A stretch of DNA of 64,000 nt from the NCBI GenBank assembly GCA_934149245.1, contig CAKPER010000005.1, positions 1 to 64,000 on the forward strand. Reading direction: 5' to 3'. The position numbers were made by a program, and so were the translations under genes. Origin of the DNA: an uncultured Bacilli bacterium. GTDB lineage: Bacteria > Bacillota_I > Bacilli_A > RF39 > UBA660. Each line of letters begins with the position of its first letter. Position 1 is the first letter of the stretch. Below, one piece after another: positions 53,231-62,833 of the stretch. The notes below the pieces were generated by a model. The model ran no database searches. It was not told where the DNA came from and saw only the letters and a list, made by a program, of their open reading frames with translations.

Positions 53231-55274
53231 ATATAAATTTAATGAATTAGATTGTGCAAACTGTGCTAATGCTATAGAACAGAAGCTTAATAGTGATAAA
53301 AATATAAAAACAGCATCAGTAAACTTTTCTAAATTATCTCTAATAGTAGAGACTGATTTAGATAAAGATGTAAAAAAATATGTAAATAACATAATTGCCT
53401 CAGTAGAACCAGATAGTTTTGTAATAGATATAGGAGAAGAAAGTGACACTAAAAAGAAAGTAAAAAACGATATTTTGAGATTAGTAACAGCGATAATTAT
53501 AGCAGTAGTAGGAATGATAATTGGAGATTCTTTACTATCAAAAATATTAATAATTATAAGTTATATTCTACTTTTAGAAAAAACTACTATAACAGCAGTA
53601 AAACTTCTAGTAAGATCAAGAACAATAAATGAAAATTTATTGGTAACAATATCTTGTATAGGAGCATATTTAACTAATAATATTCATGAAGGACTTATGG
53701 TTGTAATACTATATGAAATTGGTAAAATATTAGAAGAAATAGCTGTTAATAATTCTAGAAGATCAATTTCTAATTTAATGGATATAAAACCAGAATATGC
53801 TAATTTAAAAAAAGGTGATGAGATAAAAAAAGTTAATCCAGAACAAGTAAAGATAGATGATATAATTGTAATAAAGCAAGGAGAAAAAGTTCCTTTAGAT
53901 GGTATTATTGTAAAGGGAAGTGCCAAGTTAAATACCAGTGCTTTAACAGGAGAAAGTAAACTAAGCAGTGTAAAGGCTGGCGATGAAGTACTGTCAGGAA
54001 CTGTAAATATGAATGGACTTTTTGAATTAAAAGTAACTAGTACATATACTAATAGTACTGTCTCAAGAATTTTAGAATTAGTAGAAACAGCAACAGATAG
54101 AAAAGCCAAAACAGAAACATTTGTTGCTCGTATGGCAAAAATTTATACACCAATAGTAATTATACTTGCAATTTTAACAGCAATAATATTACCATTATTC
54201 TTTAAAGTTCCAAGTAATGTTGCAATTTATAGAGCTTTGGTATTTTTAGTAGTATCATGTCCATGTGCTATAGCAATATCAGTACCATTAAGTTATTTTA
54301 CAGGAATAGGTGCAGCATCTCGTTTGGGAATTCTTATAAAGGGAAGTGATTATTTAGATTCATTATGTGCTGTTAATAAAATAGTATTTGATAAAACAGG
54401 AACAATTACAACAGGAACTTTCTCTGATTATAATCTAAAAATATTAGATGATAATTACAAGGAAGATGAGATAAAACAAATATATGCTAAGGGTGAAAAA
54501 TTATCTAATCATCCAATAGCAATGTCTATAGTAAATTTATTTAATAAAAATATTAAAACTAATGATGTAAAAAATTATAAAGAAATATCTGGAAAAGGAG
54601 TAGAATTTGTATTAGATGAAGATAAAATAAAGATAGGTTCTAGTGAATTTTGTAAAGCTTCTAAAAAAGATGGTTATATTTATTTAAATATAAATGATAA
54701 TAATGTTGCTAAATTAGAATTATTAGATGGCGTGAAAAAAGGAACTAAAAAGACTATAGCAACACTAAAAAGCATGAGTATCACCCCAAAAATGTTTACT
54801 GGAGATTCAGAATCCATTGCCAAAAAGATAGCTAAGTCAGTTGGAATAGATGATGTATCTTATGAAATGTTACCAGAGGATAAATATAAGTTACTAGAAA
54901 ATGTTATAAAAGATAATTCTGGAAAGACAGCTTTTGTAGGTGATGGAATAAATGATGCTCCATCATTAGCTCTTGCTGATATCGGAATATCTATGGGTGG
55001 AGTAGGTAGTGCTTCAGCAATAGAGGCATCAGATATTGTTATAATGACTGATGATTTGGCTAAAATACCTGTTGGTATTAAAATTGCTAAGAAAACAAAT
55101 CATGTAATTAAACAAAATTTACTTTTTGCAATTGGCGTAAAAGTTTTAGTTTTAACTTTAAGTACTGTAGGATTAGCTTCTATGTGGCAAGCAGTTTTTG
55201 CTGATACAGGAGTAACTTTAATAACAATATTAAATACTACCAGAATATTAAAAAGAGAAAAGTCAAAAAAGTAA
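53220..55274 (+). CDS. Heavy-metal P1B-type ATPase (Zn/Cd/Co exporter class)
   Basis: 684 residues. An N-terminal HMA domain with DCANCANAIE (metal CxxC) is followed by membrane helices with the SCPCAIAISVP metal channel motif. ALTGESK (actuator), FDKTGTITTG (phosphorylated Asp), NHPIA (HP motif) and GDGINDAPSLALADIGISMG complete the pump. The CPC with this C-terminal end fits the CadA/ZntA class more than copper pumps. Its repressor is the overlapping ArsR gene. Confidence 0.93.
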   Translation: MKYKYKFNELDCANCANAIEQKLNSDKNIKTASVNFSKLSLIVETDLDKDVKKYVNNIIASVEPDSFVIDIGEESDTKKKVKNDILRLVTAIIIAVVGMIIGDSLLSKILIIISYILLLEKTTITAVKLLVRSRTINENLLVTISCIGAYLTNNIHEGLMVVILYEIGKILEEIAVNNSRRSISNLMDIKPEYANLKKGDEIKKVNPEQVKIDDIIVIKQGEKVPLDGIIVKGSAKLNTSALTGESKLSSVKAGDEVLSGTVNMNGLFELKVTSTYTNSTVSRILELVETATDRKAKTETFVARMAKIYTPIVIILAILTAIILPLFFKVPSNVAIYRALVFLVVSCPCAIAISVPLSYFTGIGAASRLGILIKGSDYLDSLCAVNKIVFDKTGTITTGTFSDYNLKILDDNYKEDEIKQIYAKGEKLSNHPIAMSIVNLFNKNIKTNDVKNYKEISGKGVEFVLDEDKIKIGSSEFCKASKKDGYIYLNINDNNVAKLELLDGVKKGTKKTIATLKSMSITPKMFTGDSESIAKKIAKSVGIDDVSYEMLPEDKYKLLENVIKDNSGKTAFVGDGINDAPSLALADIGISMGGVGSASAIEASDIVIMTDDLAKIPVGIKIAKKTNHVIKQNLLFAIGVKVLVLTLSTVGLASMWQAVFADTGVTLITILNTTRILKREKSKK

Positions 55275-55288
55275 TATAGTTAATTTAG

Positions 55289-55333
55289 AGGATAAAATAG
55301 TATGTTTTATACTTGTTTATTTATCCTTTTTTT
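55289..55333 (+). terminator. Terminator after the metal ATPase
   Basis: GGATAAA...GTAT pairs with ATAC...TTTATCC in a bulged stem followed by TTTTTTT. Confidence 0.6.
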
Positions 55334-55452
55334 GTTACTATTATACTAATCAAAATTATTTATGAATATATTTATGTTTTATATCATGAGTGTGTATATT
55401 AAACTATAAGTTTAGTTATGTATTGTATAAGTTTGTTTTAGCGAGGTGTTAT

Positions 55453-56190
55453 ATGAATGAAAATATAAATTACTATGAACTATTAGGTGTTAGTAAAAAT
55501 GCTACTAAAGATGAAATAAAAAAAGCTTATAGAATTCAGGCAAAAAAATGGCATCCTGATCTTAATAAAGATAAACAAGCCTTAGAAATATCTAAAAAAA
55601 TAAATGAAGCTAAAGTAGTACTTTTAGATGATTTAAAAAGAAAAGATTATGATGATTACTTAAATAATCTAGCCAATAAAAAATATCAGAAAATGCAAGA
55701 TGATAACATTAAAAATACTAATTCTAAATCAACTTATAGTTCTAGTTATAGTGAAGAATACAGTAGTGAAAAAACATATACTAAATGGGAATACTTTCAA
55801 ATATATTTAAAATACTATCAAGTATCAAAAAAAAGAAAAGCTTTAGCTATTATTTTAGTTATATTAGAAACTATATTGTGTAGCAGTTTAGGAATAATTA
55901 ATTATTTGTTAGCTCTAATTATAAATGTATCTTACAGTGCAGTAGCATATTTATCTCAATTAATAATCGGATTATATACATTTTTCTTAATCTTTGCCTT
56001 TTTTTCTAATATATCTTATGCTCCTAGTACTATAGGTGATTATATTGAGATAGCTTTAATTTATTTGGGATTAATTCTTCTAACTATTATTCCCGTATAT
56101 ATCTTAAAATTCTTAATTTATAAAATGCCTACTATTATATCAGATTTAAATATGTATTTATTTAAAAAAGCCATAGGCTATGATAACTAA
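55453..56190 (+). CDS. Membrane-anchored J-domain protein
   Basis: 245 residues from ATG 55453 with GCGAGGTG upstream; the frame is open further back but has no ribosome site. J domain at residues 5-70 with NYYELLGVSKNATKDEIKKAY and the HPD triad (KKWHPDL) that triggers Hsp70 ATPase. A Ser/Tyr-rich linker follows, then three hydrophobic segments (about 130-150, 155-185 and 200-225). No Gly/Phe or zinc-finger region, so a type III J-protein recruiting DnaK to the membrane. Confidence 0.82.
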   Translation: MNENINYYELLGVSKNATKDEIKKAYRIQAKKWHPDLNKDKQALEISKKINEAKVVLLDDLKRKDYDDYLNNLANKKYQKMQDDNIKNTNSKSTYSSSYSEEYSSEKTYTKWEYFQIYLKYYQVSKKRKALAIILVILETILCSSLGIINYLLALIINVSYSAVAYLSQLIIGLYTFFLIFAFFSNISYAPSTIGDYIEIALIYLGLILLTIIPVYILKFLIYKMPTIISDLNMYLFKKAIGYDN

Positions 56191-56198
56191 AAATATTG

Positions 56199-57422
56199 TT
56201 ATCTAGTCTTGGCTTTATTTGTATCATAAACCTCAAAATTCCATTTTTTTATTTCTTTTGTATCTTCATCGAAACTATTTATTTTAATATCTTCACCATT
56301 ATCAAGTAATTTTAAATATGCTAGTACATGCTCAAAATATTTACTATCACCAGCTGTTATCTCATTACGATTATCTTTCCAATCTCCACCCATTCTAAGA
56401 AGCTTTTGCATATTACCAACACCCATATTATATCTTTGTAAGCTATAAGGTAAGATATCTGATGCGTTTATCAATTTATCATCATAGCCATATCTAACTG
56501 TTTTGTTAATATTCTCTTGCAGAATCATAGTACCTGCTTTTATATTTCCTTCTAAGCTTTCTATAACATCATTAGTAATTATTAAACTATCAAATTCATT
56601 TTTTTCATAGTTATAAGCTTTAACTTTTTTATTAAGCCATACTGACCATTCTATTTGCATAATACCAATATCAGGATTATCATAATCAATATCATGAATA
56701 CCAGAACTCTCATTAGTAGCAAGAGCTATTAATAAATTACTATCAATACCAAACTCATGACCATATTTATTAAAAATATCTTTATATCTTAAAGTATTTT
56801 CAATATCGTTATTAGAGATTTTTTTATCACTATCACTATAATAATCAAACTCTAAATAATTGCTGTTAGTATCATTTTCTACCTCTTCCTTATAATCATA
56901 CATATCTCCATCATCATAAGTAATTACATCAACATCATCACTATTCTTTACTTCTTCATAACTAATATCAGTAGGTTCTCTTTTTTTATTTTCATTATTA
57001 TTAGATAATTTAACTCCACCAACTCCAATAATAGCACCCATAACAACAGCTATAGCAACTTTTTGGGGAACAATTACTTTAGATTTCTTTCTATTAACTT
57101 TCTTTCCAGTAAGTTTTTTCTTTTTGTTAGTAGCAAGTTTTTCTATGTCTTTATCGTTAAATTTTTTAGTAGTAGCGTTTTTATTAGTATTTTTCTTTAA
57201 CATTTTATCACGTCTAATTTCATACAAAGATATAATAATATCAACTCTATTATTAAAGGTAGCATTTCCATATCTAGGCCAATATCCTAATTTGTTTTTT
57301 TCAATAACATCTTTTAATATTTCTAATTCTTTTCCTTTAGCAAGTTTTCGAACTATCTTATTATTTCTATAAACTAGTGCTTCTTTACTAGAAGAATTAA
57401 CTTTTATATAATAATTACTCAT
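56199..57422 (-). CDS. Membrane-anchored lytic transglycosylase
   Basis: 407 residues. An N-terminal soluble domain (about 1-75) and a Lys-rich stretch precede one membrane helix (119-137). An acidic linker and an SLT-type lysozyme domain from about 212 follow (YGHEFGIDSNLLIALATNESSG with catalytic Glu 238; GIMQIEW; LQRYNMG). It would cut glycan strands of peptidoglycan outside the membrane. The N-terminal cytoplasmic part is not recognised. Its start overlaps the stop of the small upstream gene by eight bases. Confidence 0.8.
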   Translation of the reverse strand: MSNYYIKVNSSSKEALVYRNNKIVRKLAKGKELEILKDVIEKNKLGYWPRYGNATFNNRVDIIISLYEIRRDKMLKKNTNKNATTKKFNDKDIEKLATNKKKKLTGKKVNRKKSKVIVPQKVAIAVVMGAIIGVGGVKLSNNNENKKREPTDISYEEVKNSDDVDVITYDDGDMYDYKEEVENDTNSNYLEFDYYSDSDKKISNNDIENTLRYKDIFNKYGHEFGIDSNLLIALATNESSGIHDIDYDNPDIGIMQIEWSVWLNKKVKAYNYEKNEFDSLIITNDVIESLEGNIKAGTMILQENINKTVRYGYDDKLINASDILPYSLQRYNMGVGNMQKLLRMGGDWKDNRNEITAGDSKYFEHVLAYLKLLDNGEDIKINSFDEDTKEIKKWNFEVYDTNKAKTR

Positions 57423-57645
57423 TATTATTTTGACCTCTTTTTATAATTTCTTCATCCACTATATCGAAATCCTCTTCTAAAGTAATAGGGTATATATACC
57501 AGTTATTTTCTCTAACTTCATAAAAAGATGCTATAATATCCTCTGTATTTAAATCAAAATAAACAACAAAGTTTTTATTATTTCTTTCAAAAGTAAATAG
57601 AATTTCACATTCTATAACTTGTCCAAGTTCATCATATAATTTCAT
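57415..57645 (-). CDS. DUF1292/YrzB-like small acidic protein
   Basis: 76 residues. Strand-rich, acidic: a start with CEILFTFERNNKNFVVYF, then EDIIASFYEVRENN and a Glu/Asp-rich end. This matches the small DUF1292 (YrzB-like) proteins of Bacillota, whose function is not known. It overlaps the following transglycosylase gene by eight bases, indicating coupling. Confidence 0.65.
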   Translation of the reverse strand: MKLYDELGQVIECEILFTFERNNKNFVVYFDLNTEDIIASFYEVRENNWYIYPITLEEDFDIVDEEIIKRGQNNNE

Positions 57646-57878
57646 TTAAATCCCTCACATTCTATATAAATTTATCATAAAAAGAAAGCTAAAGCAACTA
57701 TTAGTAGGGTAAATATTTTTCTTACTTTAAATTTATAATTAGTAGCTTATAGCTTCATCTATCTTTTTTTGTTCTTTTTGTTAATTTAATATTTGGCTGG
57801 ATATAAATTTTTTTTAGAATTATCTATTTTTATAACATAAAAATAAACTTCACAACTTAGTATGAAGTTTAATTTAAT
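57646..57878 (-). other. Gap between two leftward genes, nothing recognised
   Basis: 233 bases, very A/T-rich. AACTTCACAACTTAG and a T-rich stretch near 57850-57880 may include a weak end signal for the gene to the right, but I see no convincing stem with a T run and no RNA gene. Confidence 0.4.
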
Positions 57879-58481
57879 TTATCTACTAGCTTTTTTCTTT
57901 TTAGTTAATTTTTCTTTATAATCGCCTCTTATATTTTTTAGAATTTTATCTAATTCTTGTGTTGTTACCTTTCCGTTATTTCTTCCTATTTCATCTAATT
58001 CATCTTCTGTTAAATAGGAAGCTAAAGGCTCTCCTTTATCGAAATGAGCATATTCTGGAAACGGAGCTGTATCTTCTTTTTTATCAAACCAAGCTGAAAA
58101 TTCATTATTATATTCTTGATAAATTGGACTAGAAAATGTGTACAATATAAAGAGATTAGATTTATTGTTAAAAGTTAATTCTGTTACAATTAAATCATAA
58201 AGATTAAAAGTTTCGGAATTTTCTAATTCTTCTTTTTGTTTAGATAATTCTTCTATTTCTTGTTCTAACTTTGAACGTTTAGTAGTATATTCTTTTAAAT
58301 ATTTATTAATAACTTTTTCATTATTAATGTTATTATTTTTAGAATTACTATTTTTAGAGCTTGATCTTCCTAGTGTATATCCAACTCCACCAGCAATAAG
58401 GGTTAAACTTAATCCACCAGCTATTATTTTGTTCATAAGTTTTTTATTAAATTTTATATTATTAATTTTCATATTTTCCAT
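57879..58481 (-). CDS. Single-pass membrane protein of unknown function
   Basis: 200 residues behind a strong AAGGAGG site on the minus strand. A short basic N-terminus and a membrane helix with GGLSLTLIAGGVGYTLG (about 22-38) are followed by an Asn/Ser linker, a coiled coil (EYTTKRSKLEQEIEELSKQK, about 70-95) and a soluble domain. Basic C-terminus. No family recognised. Starts away from yqfC. Confidence 0.65.
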   Translation of the reverse strand: MENMKINNIKFNKKLMNKIIAGGLSLTLIAGGVGYTLGRSSSKNSNSKNNNINNEKVINKYLKEYTTKRSKLEQEIEELSKQKEELENSETFNLYDLIVTELTFNNKSNLFILYTFSSPIYQEYNNEFSAWFDKKEDTAPFPEYAHFDKGEPLASYLTEDELDEIGRNNGKVTTQELDKILKNIRGDYKEKLTKKKKASR

Positions 58482-58654
58482 AAAATATTTCCTCCTTCTT
58501 ACGGCTGGATATTATATCATCAATTATAATAGAAGTCAAATTTTAGTTAACAAGTTAAGGTATTAATTTAAACAACTTATTAATACTTATTTTGGAGGAT
58601 ATATTTCATTTTTAACACATATTAACATTAAGAATAAAATATAATGGTGATAAT

Positions 58655-58888
58655 ATGAGTATATTAAATTTAGACAGATATTTAATGGATACAACTTATA
58701 AAATAATAATAAAAGATAATACCATAAATATCCTAAATTATGAAGAAATAAAAGATTTCTCTTCAAATAAAATAGTAGTAAAGACTAAAAAAAATATCAC
58801 AACAATAATAGGAAAAGATTTAGTAGTATCTAAAATGCAAGATAATGAAGTATTAATAACAGGATTAATCAAAACTATTGAGTTATAA
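58655..58888 (+). CDS. yqfC: YqfC/YabP family sporulation protein
   Basis: 77 residues behind AATGGTGAT. The strand-rich pattern with NTINILNYEEIKDFSSNKIVV and LVVSKMQDNEVLITGLIKTI is the YabP/YqfC fold. The gene lies directly before a YqfD gene, the same pair as in the sigma-E regulon of Bacillus. Confidence 0.82.
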   Translation: MSILNLDRYLMDTTYKIIIKDNTINILNYEEIKDFSSNKIVVKTKKNITTIIGKDLVVSKMQDNEVLITGLIKTIEL

Positions 58889-58926
58889 CATCTTCTAAAA
58901 AACATAAAATTTTATAGGTGATACTA

Positions 58927-60150
58927 ATGAGAAATAGATATCTAGAAAAATTTGATAGTATCATAAAAATAAAAATAGAAGGAAAAAATATTAATAATTA
59001 TATAAAGAGACTAATAAAAAATAAAATAAATATTATAAGATTAATACCAATCTCTTATAAAGAAGTACATTTAATAGTTAAATATAGTGAATATAAAAAG
59101 ATAAGTAAATATAAATCTATATATAAAATATCAATAATTAATAATTATGGTACATTAAGAATAAAAAATACTATAAAAAAGAATACTATTCTCTTAGTAA
59201 CATTTTTTATATCTATTATGATTATGATTGGTTTATCTAATTTAATATTTACGATAGATATTATTCATGAAGATAATAGTGTTAGAACTCTAATTCGTGA
59301 TGAATTAGCAAGAAATGGTATTAGAAAGTTTACCTTTAAGAAAAAATATAATGAGTTAGAGAGAATAGAAAATAAGATTTTATTAGATAATAAGGATAGA
59401 TTAGAGTGGATAGAAATTATAGAAACAGGTACTAAATATACAGTTAGAGTAGAAGAAAGATTATTAACAAAAGAAAATAAAAGTTTTAAGTATCAAGATA
59501 TAGTGGCTAAAAAAGATGCTATTATAACTAAGATAAATGCTTCTAGTGGTGAGAAGGTAAAAGAAGTAAATGATTATGTAACTAAGGGGATGCCTATAAT
59601 ATCAGGAAGTATTACTATGCCGGATAATACTACAAGACTAACAAAAGCAGTTGGTAGTGTATATGGAGAAGTATGGTATCAAGTAACACTAGATTATCCA
59701 TTTGTTTATAAAGAAGAAAAAATAACTGGTAAAACAAAGAATATTTATGTCTTAAATTTTTTAAATAAGAGAATTTCCTTCTTTGATTTTGCAAAATATA
59801 AATCATTTAAATCTAAGAATAAAATAATTTTTAAATCAACTTTAGCTAATATTAATTTTTCTAAAGAACATCAGTATGAATTAATAGTAAAAGATGAAGT
59901 ATATCCTGAAGATATTGCTACTAATAAAGCGATAGATTATTTAAAACAAAAATTATTAAAAGATAATAAAGAGGTGAAAAAAATTAAGAAAGTAACAGTA
60001 TTATCTTCTAGCGTAGATGATTCTATGATACATCTTAATTTGTTTGTAACAGCAATCGAAAATATTGGGAAAGTTAGTATAATACAAGAAAATCCAGAAG
60101 ATATTAATTCTAGTGAATCTCAAAATAGTAATACTACTAAAAATCAGTAA
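58927..60150 (+). CDS. yqfD: YqfD sporulation protein
   Basis: 407 residues from ATG 58927, nine bases after the ribosome site TAGGTG that contains a competing GTG. N-terminal region of about 90 residues with GTLRIKNTIKKN, one strong membrane helix (about 92-115), then a large extracellular domain with the YqfD pattern (VRTLIRDELARNGIRKFTF; NKILLDNKDRLEWIEI; GTKYTVRVEERL; KKDAIITKINASSGEKVKEV). In Bacillus and Clostridium yqfD is needed for normal sporulation. Confidence 0.88.
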   Translation: MRNRYLEKFDSIIKIKIEGKNINNYIKRLIKNKINIIRLIPISYKEVHLIVKYSEYKKISKYKSIYKISIINNYGTLRIKNTIKKNTILLVTFFISIMIMIGLSNLIFTIDIIHEDNSVRTLIRDELARNGIRKFTFKKKYNELERIENKILLDNKDRLEWIEIIETGTKYTVRVEERLLTKENKSFKYQDIVAKKDAIITKINASSGEKVKEVNDYVTKGMPIISGSITMPDNTTRLTKAVGSVYGEVWYQVTLDYPFVYKEEKITGKTKNIYVLNFLNKRISFFDFAKYKSFKSKNKIIFKSTLANINFSKEHQYELIVKDEVYPEDIATNKAIDYLKQKLLKDNKEVKKIKKVTVLSSSVDDSMIHLNLFVTAIENIGKVSIIQENPEDINSSESQNSNTTKNQ

Positions 60151-60171
60151 TTCCTCTTAGGCTAAATTAAG

Positions 60172-60197
60172 AAAAAGTCCTTGTTTTGTGGCTTTTT
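60172..60197 (+). terminator. Terminator after yqfD
   Basis: AAAAAGTC pairs with GGCTTTTT (one wobble) around an eleven-base or smaller loop and continues into the T run. Confidence 0.65.
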
Positions 60198-60228
60198 TTA
60201 TGATAAACTTGGTATAAGGTGATGAGAG

Positions 60229-62790
60229 ATGGAAGACATAATAAAAAAAATATACAATTATTCACTAGAAGAAATAATGGGAGAACGTTTTGGAAAATAT
60301 TCCAAATATATAATTCAAGATAGGGCCATTCCTGATGTAAGAGATGGTCTTAAACCTGTACAAAGAAGAATTCTCTATTCTATGTATAAAGAAAAGAATA
60401 CTTATGATAAAGCTTATAAGAAAAGTGCTAGAGCTGTTGGAGATGTAATGGGAAAATACCATCCACATGGAGACTCTTCTATCTATGATGCTATAGTAAG
60501 AATGAGCCAAGATTGGAAAATGAGGGAACCTTTTGTAGATATGCAAGGTAATAACGGTTCTATAGATGGAGACTCAGCAGCTGCAAGTCGTTATACAGAA
60601 GCAAGACTTTCTAAAATTGCTGGGGCAATGCTAAAAGATATTGAAAAAGATACCGTAGCAATGTCACCAAATTATGATGACACATTGCTAGAACCAACTG
60701 TCTTGCCAGCTAAATTTCCTAATCTTTTAGTAAATGGTACAACAGGAATATCAGCAGGTTATGCAACTAATATTCCACCACATAACTTAAGTGAAGTAAT
60801 AGATGCAACTATTTATAGAATAAGTAATCCAAATTCTAGATTAGATACAATTATGAACTATATAAAAGGACCAGATTTTCCAACTGGTGCTATTATTGAG
60901 GGAATAGATGGTATAAGAAGTGCTTATGAAACAGGTAAAGGTCGTATTATTATAAAATCTAAGACTAGAATAGAAAAAAATAAAATTATAATAACGGAAA
61001 TTCCTTATGAAGTAAATAAATCTCAATTAGTAAGAAAAATGGATGAAATAAGAATAGACAAGAAAATAGATGGAATTGCTGAGGTAAGAGATGAGTCTGA
61101 TAAAGATGGTTTACAAATAACAGTAGACTTAAAAAAGGGAGCAAATGCCGAAAATATTTTAAATTATTTTTATAAAAATACAGAGTTACAAATATCATAT
61201 AATTTTAATGATGTAGTTATAATTAATAGAAGACCAGTCTTAGCCAGTTTACTTACAATATTAGATGCTTATATTGCTCATCAAAGAGAAGTAATAAGAA
61301 AAAGAAGTGAATTTGATTTAGCTCATGCTAAAGCTAGATTTCATATTGTTGAAGGATTAATAAAAGCCATATCTATATTAGATGAAGTTATAAAAACAAT
61401 AAGAGAAAGTAAAGATAGAATGGATTCTATTAAAAATCTTATTAAAAACTTTAAATTCACAGATGAACAAGCAACAGCAATAGTAGATATGAGATTATAT
61501 AGATTATCTAATACTGATATAAAAGCTTTAGAAGAAGAACAAAAGAAATTAGTAGAACTTATGAATGAGTTAGAAAATATTTTAGCTGATAAAGAAAAGT
61601 TAGATAAAGTAATAATAACAGAATTAAAAGATATTAAAAAGGAATATGGTAGTCCAAGAAAATCAGAGATAAGAGATGAAATAACAGAAATAAAAATAGA
61701 TACAACTAGTATGATTCCAAAAGAAGATGTAATAGTTGTTGTAACTAATGAAGGATATATCAAAAGAACTTCTCTTCGTAGCTATGCAGCATCTAATCCT
61801 GACGATATAACTTTAAAAGAAAATGACTATATTATAGGTACTTATAATATGAATACTCTAGATGTATTATTAGTATTTACAAATTTAGGTAATTATTTAT
61901 ATATACCAGTGTATGAAATTCCTGACTTAAAGTGGAAAGATTTAGGAAAACATATGAGTAATATAATAAATGTTGATCCAGAAGAGTATGTTGTTAACGC
62001 AATGCCTGTATATGACTGGAACGCCAATCTATACATTACAACATTTACTAAAAATGGTATGATAAAAAGAACAAAATTATCAGAATTTAAAGTACAACGT
62101 TATTCAAAATCTATAAATATGATGAAATTAAAAGATAAAGATAGAGTAATAAATGCTACATATAGCATAGATACTAATGTTTTAATTGTAACTAAAAAAG
62201 GATATGGTTTATGGTATAACATAAATGAAGTAAATCCTGTTGGGTTAAAGGCAGCAGGTGTTAAAGCTATTAACTTAAGAGAAGATGAAGTAGTAAGTGG
62301 GCTCTTATTCAATAAAGATACTAGTGAATTTATTACAATTTTAACAGATAAAGGTAATGCTAAAAGAATGAGATTTACAGATATAGATATGGGTTCACGA
62401 GGAAATCGTGGTCTAATGTTTATGCGAGAAATTAAATCAAATCCATCTAAAGTAGTAAAAGTATTTGTAACTGATGTTAAAAATACAATTATGGTAATAA
62501 CAAGTACTACTAAAAAAGAAATGAAATTAACAGAAATTCCAATAATGGATCGTTATAGTAATGGATCTAATATTATAAAAGGAAAGATAAAAGATAGTTA
62601 TTTAGAAGAAGAAATAATTAGTAAAGATGATTTTAAAGATTTAGAGTATATAGAAGATAAAAAACCAACGCAACAAAAATTAAATTTTGATAATTTATAT
62701 AAAGAATCTTTAAAACAAGTTGATGATAAGATGGTTATTATAAATAACTTTTTAGATGATGTAGAAGATGATAAAGAAATAGATAAATAA
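60229..62790 (+). CDS. parC: DNA topoisomerase IV subunit A
   Basis: 853 residues behind AAGGTGATGAG. DGLKPVQRRILYSMY, KSARAVGDVMGKYHPHGDSS, QDWKMREPFVDMQGNNGS and AASRYTEARL (active Tyr) mark the breakage-reunion domain. NGTTGISAGYATNIPPHNL follows, and the C-terminal beta-propeller lacks a GyrA box, which together with MQGNNG and QDWK favours ParC over GyrA. The quinolone region reads HPHGDSSIYDAI, so the Ser linked with drug binding is present and the usual Glu is Asp. The partner parE is not in the window. Confidence 0.9.
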   Translation: MEDIIKKIYNYSLEEIMGERFGKYSKYIIQDRAIPDVRDGLKPVQRRILYSMYKEKNTYDKAYKKSARAVGDVMGKYHPHGDSSIYDAIVRMSQDWKMREPFVDMQGNNGSIDGDSAAASRYTEARLSKIAGAMLKDIEKDTVAMSPNYDDTLLEPTVLPAKFPNLLVNGTTGISAGYATNIPPHNLSEVIDATIYRISNPNSRLDTIMNYIKGPDFPTGAIIEGIDGIRSAYETGKGRIIIKSKTRIEKNKIIITEIPYEVNKSQLVRKMDEIRIDKKIDGIAEVRDESDKDGLQITVDLKKGANAENILNYFYKNTELQISYNFNDVVIINRRPVLASLLTILDAYIAHQREVIRKRSEFDLAHAKARFHIVEGLIKAISILDEVIKTIRESKDRMDSIKNLIKNFKFTDEQATAIVDMRLYRLSNTDIKALEEEQKKLVELMNELENILADKEKLDKVIITELKDIKKEYGSPRKSEIRDEITEIKIDTTSMIPKEDVIVVVTNEGYIKRTSLRSYAASNPDDITLKENDYIIGTYNMNTLDVLLVFTNLGNYLYIPVYEIPDLKWKDLGKHMSNIINVDPEEYVVNAMPVYDWNANLYITTFTKNGMIKRTKLSEFKVQRYSKSINMMKLKDKDRVINATYSIDTNVLIVTKKGYGLWYNINEVNPVGLKAAGVKAINLREDEVVSGLLFNKDTSEFITILTDKGNAKRMRFTDIDMGSRGNRGLMFMREIKSNPSKVVKVFVTDVKNTIMVITSTTKKEMKLTEIPIMDRYSNGSNIIKGKIKDSYLEEEIISKDDFKDLEYIEDKKPTQQKLNFDNLYKESLKQVDDKMVIINNFLDDVEDDKEIDK

Positions 62791-62808
62791 CACTAAATCT
62801 ATTTCTTT
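62773..62808 (+). terminator. 12-bp perfect hairpin at the end of parC
   Basis: AAAGAAATAGAT (62773-62784) pairs exactly with ATCTATTTCTTT (62797-62808) around a 12-base loop containing the parC stop codon. Only a short T-rich stretch follows, so it could be a weak terminator or an attenuator before murF. Confidence 0.5.
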
Positions 62809-62833
62809 CTTAATATATAAAGGAGCGAATATT

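Noticed and set aside
60229..62790. Assignment as GyrA
   Set aside because: QDWK and MQGNNGS and the lack of a GyrA box in the C-terminal domain favour ParC, although the Asp in the quinolone region is more GyrA-like.
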